A stretch of DNA of 5,109 nt, taken from an uncultured Porphyromonadaceae bacterium (lineage in GTDB: Bacteria; Bacteroidota; Bacteroidia; Bacteroidales; Muribaculaceae). Shown here piece after piece: positions 1 to 5,109 of this stretch (position 1 is its first letter; each line of letters begins with the position of its first letter). The stretch is taken from assembly GCA_947174225.1 (NCBI GenBank), contig CAMWIF010000218.1:1-5109 (forward strand), in the 5' to 3' direction. The notes below the pieces were generated by a model. The model saw nothing but the letters and a program-made list of their open reading frames with translations, was not told where the DNA came from and ran no database searches. Position numbers and translations under genes: made by a program.

Positions 1-322
1 CCCATTCCTTAGCGTTGAAATTGGCAGGGTAGAAACCCTGTGCAGCTTTCTTATATTCTTCGGCAGTCGGTCCGTAATTAAGATACCATTCACCCTGACC
101 AAACATACTATAAATGCCCCAATGAAGGAAAATGCCGAAACGGTCATCCTCAAACTCCCGCTGCGATTTCCGCGCCTCCTCCGACGCCACATAGGTTGCC
201 GTTTCGGAGACAGGTTTAGCCATCATATCCGTAGTGGCAAGAAAGGCTGTCAATGTCAAAGAACTCAGAGAAGTGTATATTAATCTTTTAAAAAGTTTGG
301 GTGTATTAATGTGTTGATACAT
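1..322 (-). CDS. Secreted alpha-L-fucosidase, GH29 family (N-terminal part, cut by window edge)
   Basis: The first 107 codons of a gene that continues beyond base 1. GH29 enzymes hydrolyse terminal alpha-L-fucose from glycans such as host mucin or milk oligosaccharides, using a retaining mechanism. The N-terminus has basic residues (K9, K12, R13), a hydrophobic stretch at about 14-30 and a plausible signal peptidase I site near A35, so export to the periplasm is expected; no lipobox cysteine is seen. After a short linker comes the start of the catalytic barrel: R61-F-G-I-F-L-H67-W-G-I-Y-S, then G-E78-W-Y80, which matches the conserved GH29 substrate-binding block (RFGxFxHWGxYS...EWY). The nucleophile region lies outside the window. 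The ATG at 322-320 is chosen because it gives a complete signal peptide. The gene follows the methyltransferase gene on the same strand after 112 bases. The family call is firm; substrate linkage cannot be told. Confidence 0.9.
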   Translation of the reverse strand, partial: MYQHINTPKLFKRLIYTSLSSLTLTAFLATTDMMAKPVSETATYVASEEARKSQREFEDDRFGIFLHWGIYSMFGQGEWYLNYGPTAEEYKKAAQGFYPANFNAKEW

Positions 323-360
323 AATATGTTTAAATAATAGTTGGTAAAAAGTGTTGATAA

Positions 361-380
361 ATTGCCAAGCATATGGCAAT
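361..380. repeat. Inverted repeat upstream of the fucosidase gene
   Basis: ATTGCCA and TGGCAAT form perfect 7-base arms around a 6-base spacer (AGCATA). The element lies 39-58 bases upstream of the fucosidase ATG and overlaps a candidate -7 box, so an operator is possible. As a hairpin after the methyltransferase gene it would be short and lacks a following U-run, so it is a poor intrinsic terminator. The repeat is seen directly; its role is inferred. Confidence 0.45.
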
Positions 381-399
381 AATAAGAACACTCAGACAA
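366..399 (-). promoter_or_regulatory. Candidate Bacteroidetes-type promoter for the fucosidase gene
   Basis: On the minus strand, TATGCTTG (373-366) matches the Bacteroidetes primary sigma factor -7 consensus TAnnTTTG with one mismatch. A TTG (399-397) lies 23 bases upstream, long but possible for the -33 element. The predicted start of transcription would be near 359, giving a leader of about 37 bases. The match is weak; its support is mainly its position in the only gap before the gene. Confidence 0.3.
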
Positions 400-434
400 T
401 ACCTTAAATATTGACAATTGCTTAACTGGTCGTT

Positions 435-1943
435 TTATGAAAAATCAAACAGGGATGGTCTTGATGTTTTCATTATAGTAGCCAGTTCGGGACAAGGAAC
501 TGATTCCAATTCCTTCGGTTCCCATTTTAACAATCCTCCACCATAGCTACGCCCATGTGCCATAAGCACCTCTTTAGGGATAGATTGGAGTATCTTCCAA
601 ACCTTTTTTGAAAATGAAGTACCTTTGAAAAGATACCTGTATTCCTCCTTGGGATATAGCATAAGATATGAATTTGTTGCTGTAGCACCGACTTCATTCA
701 GTATAAAACGTATAGGTAATTTACCATTATCTCTTCCCATATAGGAGACTAAGATTGGAGAAACGTCCCTTTTTTCGCATTTATACCACGGAGATCTGTT
801 TTTACAATTTGCTTTCAAATTCACTCCGCATGACAAGCCATATGAGAGATAATCTGAAAAGCCGTTATACTTAGCTCTGACAACTTCATTCGGTTCACTA
901 CACGTTATCAGGTAGAGGTTATTTTCATTAGCAAGGGCTTGATCAAAAACATCCGAATTCAGTTTTCTTGGTGGTGGGACCACAAGAGTTAATACTTTCT
1001 TGGAAATTCCATACTTGTCAACCGTATCTTTGTCCACCACAAAGAAATTATTGTCGCCCGTAGCTATCCCACGTTTAATATTAAAGAAGGTGCCGATAGT
1101 TGGTTGTGAAGATTTTTCATATGACTCTCTACATACCACTACCTCAGTCCATTTTGATAAAGAGCTAAGATCATCTTTTTCTATAGCTTTCTTTACCGCC
1201 GGCTGATTCATGTCATTTCCCCAACTAAACATTACCGGATTCTTTGTAGGTTGACTGTTCCTAAAGATTATCACTGCCGATGAGACCAAGGCATCATTAA
1301 ATTGTACATCTTCTGTTTTAAAACAATGGATTGAAATAAGATCAACTTTGTCAAGTAGAAATTTCCGGAGAGCAGATCCATAATTTACTGATAAAAATTC
1401 TGCCGGAATTAGCCAGCATGATAGCCCCCCATCTATAAGCCACTGAGTTGAAAGGATGATAAAGTATAGGTAAAGTCCCGATAAGCCGGATACCTTGATA
1501 TCATACAAATCTTTGATTTTTAGAGATAACTCCATCTTCATCTCCTTTGAAAGATGGTGATGGCGTGAGTAAGGAGGATTGGCAATTATCAGTGAGAAAT
1601 CGGGTTGTGGAGTGGTTTTTAAGAAATCCTGATTGATGATATCTATATTATCACTTTTCCATAGTAAAGAGGTCAGGATATAGTAATGTTCGTCAATCTC
1701 ATATCCTACGCTTCGATTAATGTTCACACATTCAGATAAGGCTGAGTAGAATACGCCTGTTCCAATGGCAGGTTCAAGAAAACTATCCACAGTATCTCCT
1801 AAATATTGTTTTAGGTGATCGCATATTTGGCAAGCTAAGGGATAAGGTGTGGAGTATTGACCAAGCTTGTTTCTCTCGGTAAGACTCTTTTGGCTATCCA
1901 GCTCTTGCTGTAGTTGTTGGCGTTTAAGCTCAATATCTCTCAT
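435..1943 (-). CDS. Type II N6-adenine DNA methyltransferase (gamma-type order), partner of the XamI-like endonuclease
   Basis: A 502-residue cytosolic DNA methyltransferase that should transfer a methyl group from S-adenosylmethionine to adenine N6 in the site cut by the neighbouring endonuclease. The motifs run in the gamma order: motif X GQYSTP (28-33), motif I LEPAIGTGVF (56-65) for AdoMet, motif II GYEID (80-84), motif III QDF (105-107) and catalytic motif IV NPPY (122-125). The region after about residue 290 has no recognisable motif and would hold the target recognition domain. The first 25 residues are polar and probably helical. The ATG overlaps the stop of the endonuclease gene in ATGA (1943-1940), implying translational coupling, with only a weak AGGGAT upstream. 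It is intact and A+T richer than the flanking genes. N6-adenine specificity follows from NPPY; the target sequence cannot be read from the protein. Confidence 0.93.
   Translation of the reverse strand: MRDIELKRQQLQQELDSQKSLTERNKLGQYSTPYPLACQICDHLKQYLGDTVDSFLEPAIGTGVFYSALSECVNINRSVGYEIDEHYYILTSLLWKSDNIDIINQDFLKTTPQPDFSLIIANPPYSRHHHLSKEMKMELSLKIKDLYDIKVSGLSGLYLYFIILSTQWLIDGGLSCWLIPAEFLSVNYGSALRKFLLDKVDLISIHCFKTEDVQFNDALVSSAVIIFRNSQPTKNPVMFSWGNDMNQPAVKKAIEKDDLSSLSKWTEVVVCRESYEKSSQPTIGTFFNIKRGIATGDNNFFVVDKDTVDKYGISKKVLTLVVPPPRKLNSDVFDQALANENNLYLITCSEPNEVVRAKYNGFSDYLSYGLSCGVNLKANCKNRSPWYKCEKRDVSPILVSYMGRDNGKLPIRFILNEVGATATNSYLMLYPKEEYRYLFKGTSFSKKVWKILQSIPKEVLMAHGRSYGGGLLKWEPKELESVPCPELATIMKTSRPSLFDFS
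1940..1943 (-). other. ATGA stop/start overlap joining restriction and methyltransferase genes
   Basis: The endonuclease stop TGA (1942-1940) and the methyltransferase start ATG (1943-1941) share two bases. Such overlaps normally mean one mRNA with re-initiation of the downstream gene. No TAnnTTTG-like -7 box was seen by eye in the distal part of the endonuclease gene, and no controller (C) protein gene is present, so coupling may be the main way the ratio of the two enzymes is set. Confidence 0.85.
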
Positions 1944-2890
1944 ATCCCTAATTTGTCAAAGTCACTTATACGATGTTCCCAAACCCAATCTATCCCCTCG
2001 GCAGCTTCATATCCAAGAAATCCCGTGTCGAAATAGCCGCAGAGAAACAGACAGAAACTAATATCATTCCCGTATGTGGCTCTTAGCTGGTTAATTTTAG
2101 TAGCCTCCTCTTTCCGTCTTTTATTGGTGTTGGTAAAATCGCCTGCTGATTTACATTCTACTAAAATAGGATACTCTGAGATCATCTCAGGTCTGATAAC
2201 CACATCTATCGGCATATTGACAGTTTTAGAATCTCCTAATTTTACTGGCACATTCACATGGTAAGAAAAAGTATGTGGCAACATAGACTTGAAATTATCT
2301 ACTTTCTTGATGAAGAGGTAACCTTTAGCTTCGAGATATGTGCCGATAGCTTTTAACTGTCTTTTCTCCTGTTCATTACGTATTATAGGATCTGATAATG
2401 CTCCTGTCAAGCGATCAGCTATTATATAGGCACTTCGGCTTCTTTGTTGCGGGGTAATGGATTTATCCGCTAACCACGGGAATAAATCTTTATCAAGCAT
2501 TGTCCTGATAGGCTTCAACACTCTGATGAGCGAATCCATAAGCTCCGGTGTATTAGTAGATTTAGGTAGATTACCCCTCTCTAAACTTTTAAGAAGTGAT
2601 TTAGAGACGTATGAAAGTCCTGCGAGCCTTTCTTGTGCCAATGGAGGAGCGGTAACCATTCTTAACACACTGAGGATGTGTGGTGAGTTAAGAATGGTTT
2701 CCGGTGTCAATTCTGTGAAATCTTTTGTCAGACACAAGGTTGACATAACTCTTTTAAGTGCATCCTTACGTGCTGTCTGAAAAGCTACGGGAGCAAATTC
2801 CATAAACCATTTGTTGTAGAATTCAACCGATTCCCAAGAATCTGTTTTCCACTTTTCAATTTGTCGTATATTTGCACCCGGTATAGACAT
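1940..2890 (-). CDS. XamI-family type II restriction endonuclease
   Basis: A 316-residue protein recognised as XamI-like, a family named after an enzyme that recognises GTCGAC. It would cut double-stranded DNA at a palindromic site not protected by the adjacent methyltransferase. The N-terminal half carries family-like features: WKTDSW...YNKWF (14-29), LRMVTAPPLAQERLAGLS (76-93) and FPWL (137-140). The C-terminal half has a PD-(D/E)xK nuclease core: D229 in PIDVVI, then E245-C-K247 on the next strand, followed by a basic helix with NKRRKEE (256-262) and Q268. The ending GYFDTGFLGYEAAEGIDWVWEHR (285-307) also fits the family. The ATG at 2890 is kept because the tryptophan-rich N-terminus lies before the next methionine (M30). 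It follows the ROK kinase gene by 44 bases, with no clear promoter in that gap. The gene is intact. Family recognition is from memory and could be confirmed by a profile search. Confidence 0.85.
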   Translation of the reverse strand: MSIPGANIRQIEKWKTDSWESVEFYNKWFMEFAPVAFQTARKDALKRVMSTLCLTKDFTELTPETILNSPHILSVLRMVTAPPLAQERLAGLSYVSKSLLKSLERGNLPKSTNTPELMDSLIRVLKPIRTMLDKDLFPWLADKSITPQQRSRSAYIIADRLTGALSDPIIRNEQEKRQLKAIGTYLEAKGYLFIKKVDNFKSMLPHTFSYHVNVPVKLGDSKTVNMPIDVVIRPEMISEYPILVECKSAGDFTNTNKRRKEEATKINQLRATYGNDISFCLFLCGYFDTGFLGYEAAEGIDWVWEHRISDFDKLGI

Positions 2891-2934
2891 AAAATGTAGC
2901 TTAAATGAGATATAAGGATCGGAATAAAGAGTGA
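2891..2934 (-). other. Short gap between the ROK kinase and restriction genes
   Basis: These 44 bases hold no hairpin with a T-run, no TAnnTTTG box and no purine-rich ribosome binding site. Read-through from the kinase gene into the restriction-modification pair is therefore the simplest reading, unless a promoter lies inside the 3' end of the kinase gene. Confidence 0.5.
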
Positions 2935-3900
2935 TTAGGAGTGGAGGTGGGGGAGGGAGGCGGCACCGAGCACGGCTGCGTCGGCGCCGTTGAGTCCGGA
3001 GATGAGGAAGCGCACACGGTCACGGTAGAGATGGAGTGCGTTCTCACGGAATGATTCCATCATCGGTATGAGGAGAAGATCACCGGCATTCGCTACACCT
3101 CCGAAAAGTATGATGGCTTCCGGATCGGTGAAGGCTGCAAACTCGGCGGCTGCCTTACCAAGACAATGCCCCGTATAGTCATAAACCTCTTTCGCAAGTT
3201 TGTCGCCCTGACGAGCAGCCTCGCACACTAATTTCGCTGTAAGTCGGTCGTCAGGAATGTTACGCAGTGTTGACGGCTCTGACGATACGTTTAGAAGATG
3301 CCGCGTAGTGGTAAGTATACCCTTGGCAGAGGCTACGGTCTGAAGGCATCCGGTGCGTCCGCATCCGCAGGGACGGTCAGCCGCGAAGGGGAAAGTTACG
3401 TGACCCAACTCACCCGCAAACCCGCGTGTGCCGGAAAGCAAATGTCCGTCACATACGATACCGGCTCCTACGCCCGTGCCGAGTGTCAGCACAATAAAGT
3501 TTTTCATACCCGCAGCAGCCCCATACATCATTTCGCCTATGGCAGCCGCGTTGGCATCGTTAGTAACAGTAGTGGGAAGCTTAAGCCTTGCCTGTACCAT
3601 TGTGCCTAATGGGATAGGTGAGGGCCAGGGGAGGTCGGTGGCAGCTTCGATACTTCCAGTAATGGCGTTTGCACAGGGTGCGCCAATTCCGATACCGATA
3701 ATCTGGTCGTCGAGCTGAGAATCTTTAATCATTGAGGTGAGTTTAAGGGCAAGTGTATCTGCCCATTCCTCAATTGTAGCAGTGGCAGTGGGGAAGGAAT
3801 CTCTTATGAGGATATGTCCTACGGAGTCAACGATAGCAAAGACCGTATTGGTGCCGCCGAGGTCAACTCCTATGGTGAAGGGAGGATAAAGTGGGGTCAT
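2935..3900 (-). CDS. ROK-family sugar kinase (glucokinase-like)
   Basis: A complete 321-residue cytosolic kinase, the usual length for single-domain ROK enzymes, which phosphorylate a hexose such as glucose, or N-acetylated or epimeric sugars, with ATP. The phosphate-binding loop is DLGGTN (13-18); the catalytic base is D115 in TNDANAAA; the second phosphate loop is LGTGVGAGI (140-148). GELGH (163-167) supplies a sugar-contacting glutamate (E164) and the zinc histidine (H167). CGCGRTGC (178-185) supplies three zinc cysteines. DPEAIILFGG (259-268) is the C-terminal adenosine-region motif. There is no N-terminal helix-turn-helix, so it is a kinase rather than a ROK repressor. The position after GC, usually glutamate in the CxCGxxGCxE signature, is Q187. 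The ATG at 3900 places the loop at residue 13, as expected. It is divergent from the adaptor gene across a 247-base control region. The substrate is not determinable from sequence alone. Confidence 0.93.
   Translation of the reverse strand: MTPLYPPFTIGVDLGGTNTVFAIVDSVGHILIRDSFPTATATIEEWADTLALKLTSMIKDSQLDDQIIGIGIGAPCANAITGSIEAATDLPWPSPIPLGTMVQARLKLPTTVTNDANAAAIGEMMYGAAAGMKNFIVLTLGTGVGAGIVCDGHLLSGTRGFAGELGHVTFPFAADRPCGCGRTGCLQTVASAKGILTTTRHLLNVSSEPSTLRNIPDDRLTAKLVCEAARQGDKLAKEVYDYTGHCLGKAAAEFAAFTDPEAIILFGGVANAGDLLLIPMMESFRENALHLYRDRVRFLISGLNGADAAVLGAASLPHLHS
2941..2960 (+). other. G-rich tract at the 3' end of the kinase gene
   Basis: The plus strand, which is the template for the kinase mRNA, carries closely spaced runs of 2, 2, 5, 3 and 2 guanines in 20 bases. 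A two-layer G-quadruplex is conceivable, but only two runs reach three guanines, so a stable three-layer form is not. The tract encodes part of the low-complexity C-terminus ASLPHLHS. Confidence 0.35.
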
Positions 3901-3986
3901 AATTTATATGGAGGTTTTTATTATAAAAATCAAAGGAGGAGGTAAATTATTCCGCTTGTGAAGTTACGAAAAAACTTTGAATTGTC

Positions 3987-3994
3987 CAAAAATA
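3987..3994 (-). promoter_or_regulatory. Candidate -7 box for the ROK kinase gene
   Basis: TATTTTTG on the minus strand is an exact match to the Bacteroidetes -7 consensus TAnnTTTG. It would start transcription near 3980 and give a leader of about 80 bases. A clear -33 TTTG at good spacing is not present; the region where it should be is occupied by the TGTCCG dyad, which could mean regulation by a protein bound there. Confidence 0.4.
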
Positions 3995-4005
3995 TTTACA
4001 AAGGG

Positions 4006-4021
4006 TGTCCGAAATCGGACA
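4006..4021. promoter_or_regulatory. Perfect dyad, TGTCCG-N4-CGGACA: probable activator (enhancer) site 1
   Basis: TGTCCGA and TCGGACA are perfect 7-base arms separated by two bases. The centre (4013.5) is about 96 bases upstream of the predicted sigma-54 transcription start near 4110, in the normal range for upstream sites of sigma-54 enhancer-binding proteins of the NtrC type. The dyad is seen directly; the binding protein is inferred and not encoded in the window. Confidence 0.65.
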
Positions 4022-4022
4022 A

Positions 4023-4040
4023 CTGTCCGCTATCGTACAG
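4023..4040. promoter_or_regulatory. Imperfect dyad, CTGTCCG-N4-CGTACAG: probable activator site 2
   Basis: This has the same layout as the dyad beside it, with six of seven pairs matching (TGTCCG against CGTACA) and the same 4-base core spacing. The two centres are 18 bases apart, close to two helical turns, so both sites would face roughly the same side of the DNA. Paired sites of this kind favour assembly of an activator oligomer. Confidence 0.6.
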
Positions 4041-4083
4041 TATGAAATTTAGTTAATATATTAAGAATTAATAATTTAAAAGT
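4041..4083. promoter_or_regulatory. AT-rich spacer between activator dyads and sigma-54 promoter
   Basis: The stretch is almost entirely A and T and includes the perfect 12-base palindrome TTAATATATTAA (4053-4064). Sigma-54 activation requires the DNA to loop between enhancer and promoter, and AT-rich flexible or bent DNA, sometimes bound by IHF or HU, is common at this position. A bending role is inferred. Confidence 0.4.
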
Positions 4084-4100
4084 TTGGCACGAATATTGTT
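4084..4100 (+). promoter_or_regulatory. Sigma-54 (RpoN) -24/-12 promoter of the HlyD-like adaptor gene
   Basis: TTGGCACG (4084-4091), four bases, then TTGTT (4096-4100) matches the sigma-54 consensus TGGCACG-N4-TTGCW at exact spacing, with one change (GC to GT at -12). Transcription would begin near 4110, leaving a leader of about 38 bases. The paired dyads upstream strengthen the call, since sigma-54 promoters need an enhancer-bound AAA+ activator. Confidence 0.75.
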
Positions 4101-4118
4101 GTGTATGATGTGACAACG

Positions 4119-4132
4119 TACAGTATACAGTA
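4119..4132 (+). repeat. Tandem TACAGTA repeat in the adaptor mRNA leader
   Basis: TACAGTA occurs twice back to back, 16 bases before the adaptor ATG. The first copy is part of CGTACAGTAT (4117-4126), which repeats exactly the ten bases at 4034-4043 that begin in activator site 2. It could be a further protein contact or chance similarity. Confidence 0.4.
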
Positions 4133-4147
4133 AAACTAAACATAATC

Positions 4148-5109
4148 ATGGACAGAGAAATCCCGAAATCGGAGCAAAGAAAAGAGGCACGTAAACGCTA
4201 CCTTAAGATAGGGGGTGTGGTTGTGGCGGTGGCAGTGGTGATTGTGGCTATCTTCTCACTCCTCAAAGAGACTATAAAGGAGAGTGACCTCACAATAGGC
4301 AAGGCGGAGATAGGCACACTGGAGAGCACCGTCTCAGCCTCCGGCAAGATAGTACCTTTATATGAACTCGCGGTTGTGTCGCCCGTGAGCACTAAGATAC
4401 TTGAGGTATATTGCAGCGAAGGTGACGGAGTGAAAGGTGGCGAACCGTTGCTCAAACTCGACTTGCAGTCTACGGAGATAGAGCTTCAGCGACTGATGGA
4501 TGAGGCAGCGATGAGGAGTAACGACATAGAGCAAGCCAAACTTAATGATGCCACTTTCCTTACTGATCTGGAAATGCGCATCAAAGCTAAGGAGATGTCG
4601 GTGAGTCATCTGAAAGCGGAGGTTGCCAATGAGCGACGACTCGACAGCATAGGCAGTGGCACGGGCGACCGTATCCGCGAGGCAGAATTGGCATATGCCA
4701 CTGGTATGCTTGAGCTTGAGCAGATGAAAGTGCAGCTTGGCAATGAACGTAAGTCTCACGGGGCAGCTCTTCGCTCACGCCAACTCGAAGGGACAATCTC
4801 TCGCCGTAACTTGGCAAATATGGAACGCACACTTGAAGATGCCCGGATAAAGGCACCCCGGAAAGGAACTGTGACTTTCCTCAACAAGAACCTTGGTACG
4901 AGTATCGGAGCAGGTGAGAAGCTTGCTGTCATCTCTGACCTTGAGCATTTCAAGATTGAGGGTGACATACCGGAGACAAATTCCGGAAAACTCGCGTTAG
5001 GTTCGGGTGTTAATGTGCGCATAAACCGCAATATCGTGAAAGGTCACATCGGGCACGTGTCGCCACAGAGTGTAAACGGTATGGTGCAGTTTACGGTGAT
5101 TCTCGACGA
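4148..5109 (+). CDS. HlyD-like periplasmic adaptor (membrane fusion protein) of an efflux or secretion pump, 3' end cut by window
   Basis: 320 codons, open at the right edge. Membrane fusion proteins link an inner-membrane ABC or RND transporter to a TolC-type outer-membrane channel. In order: a basic cytoplasmic tail (1-20, rich in K and R), one transmembrane helix (about 21-39), the first half of a barrel-sandwich/lipoyl domain (about 58-107, with ASGKIVP and EGDGVKGGEPLLKL), a long charged helical hairpin (about 108-232), the second lipoyl half with the signature ARIKAPRKGTV (232-242) and GAGEKLAVIS (254-263), then the start of the beta-barrel domain (from about 265). It lacks a signal peptidase II cysteine near the N-terminus, so it is anchored by its helix and not by lipid. 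The ATG at 4148 immediately precedes the basic tail and helix. Control by sigma-54 is indicated upstream. In Bacteroidetes such adaptors commonly head operons with MacB/FtsX-like ABC permeases and a TolC-like channel, but the partners lie outside the window. Confidence 0.9.
   Translation, partial: MDREIPKSEQRKEARKRYLKIGGVVVAVAVVIVAIFSLLKETIKESDLTIGKAEIGTLESTVSASGKIVPLYELAVVSPVSTKILEVYCSEGDGVKGGEPLLKLDLQSTEIELQRLMDEAAMRSNDIEQAKLNDATFLTDLEMRIKAKEMSVSHLKAEVANERRLDSIGSGTGDRIREAELAYATGMLELEQMKVQLGNERKSHGAALRSRQLEGTISRRNLANMERTLEDARIKAPRKGTVTFLNKNLGTSIGAGEKLAVISDLEHFKIEGDIPETNSGKLALGSGVNVRINRNIVKGHIGHVSPQSVNGMVQFTVILD

Larger units (their letters stand above)
3901..4147. promoter_or_regulatory. Divergent control region between ROK kinase and HlyD-like adaptor
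   Basis: This 247-base stretch contains no convincing gene. From the kinase side it holds an AT-rich kinase leader, a candidate -7 box on the minus strand, two tandem TGTCCG dyads, an AT-rich spacer, a sigma-54-type promoter on the plus strand, and a tandem repeat in the adaptor leader. The separate elements are listed individually. Confidence 0.75.

Noticed and set aside
435..2890. A BREX, DISARM or other larger defence system built around the methyltransferase.
   Set aside because: The methyltransferase is paired directly with a XamI-like endonuclease, and the genes on both sides (kinase and fucosidase) are metabolic, so a simple type II pair explains it.
403..2906. CTTAAAT occurs at 403-409 and 2900-2906, on both sides of the restriction-modification pair, like a target-site duplication.
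   Set aside because: Seven AT-rich bases in two AT-rich gaps are easily shared by chance, and no terminal inverted repeats or recombinase accompany them.
3298..3718. Two plus-strand open frames of about 100 codons opposite the ROK kinase gene.
   Set aside because: They lie wholly antisense to a gene with a complete set of ROK motifs and show no domain of their own.
3931..4056. A strong plus-strand AAAGGAGGAGGT followed by a GTG-started ORF of about 32 codons (from 3958).
   Set aside because: The frame runs through the regulatory dyads, the peptide has no recognisable feature, and Bacteroidetes rely little on such ribosome binding sites. The tract is also part of the kinase leader on the other strand.
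3901..4147. A riboswitch or small RNA in the divergent intergenic region.
   Set aside because: The stretch is explained by promoter elements and dyads; no stable long hairpins, conserved aptamer core or terminator with a T-run was seen.
4198..5031. Several overlapping minus-strand open frames opposite the adaptor gene.
   Set aside because: They are antisense to a clear HlyD-type protein and have low-complexity or implausible composition.
1..5109. No GTCGAC site was found by eye in the window, which might suggest avoidance of the predicted restriction target.
   Set aside because: Only about one such site is expected in 5 kb by chance, so the absence means nothing at this scale.

Overview
The window most likely comes from a gut member of the Bacteroidales, in the Bacteroides/Muribaculaceae range. 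Supporting signs are a secreted GH29 alpha-L-fucosidase, a ROK sugar kinase with a CGCGRTGC zinc knuckle, few purine-rich ribosome binding sites, candidate TAnnTTTG-type -7 promoter boxes, and a sigma-54-type promoter before an HlyD-like adaptor. The assignment rests on protein and promoter style only; there is no rRNA or other phylogenetic marker here.

Layout: bases 1-322 (minus strand) hold the first 107 codons of the fucosidase, which runs off the left edge. Bases 435-2890 (minus) hold a compact type II restriction-modification pair. The restriction enzyme gene (2890-1940) looks like the XamI family and is read first. Its TGA stop overlaps the ATG of a gamma-type N6-adenine DNA methyltransferase (1943-435) in an ATGA junction. 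Bases 2935-3900 (minus) encode a complete ROK-family sugar kinase ending 44 bases before the restriction gene. Bases 3901-4147 are a divergent control region. From 4148 (plus) an HlyD/RND-type membrane fusion protein begins and runs off the right edge after 320 codons.

The restriction-modification pair is visibly poorer in G+C than its neighbours: 60-base blocks counted by hand gave about 32-42% inside it and about 48-63% in the flanking genes. This fits an acquired two-gene cassette placed between housekeeping or carbohydrate genes. No transposase, integrase or convincing flanking duplication is visible.

The most information-dense non-coding stretch is 3987-4132. A near-consensus sigma-54 -24/-12 element lies 38-64 bases before the adaptor start. 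Two tandem dyads of the form TGTCCG-N4-CGGACA sit about 80-100 bases upstream of the predicted start of transcription, where an enhancer-binding activator would bind. An AT-rich spacer separates them from the promoter. The same dyads lie just upstream of a candidate -7 box for the divergent ROK kinase, so one regulator could control both directions. No wholly new type of system was found; the control region and the restriction-modification cassette are the parts most worth following up.
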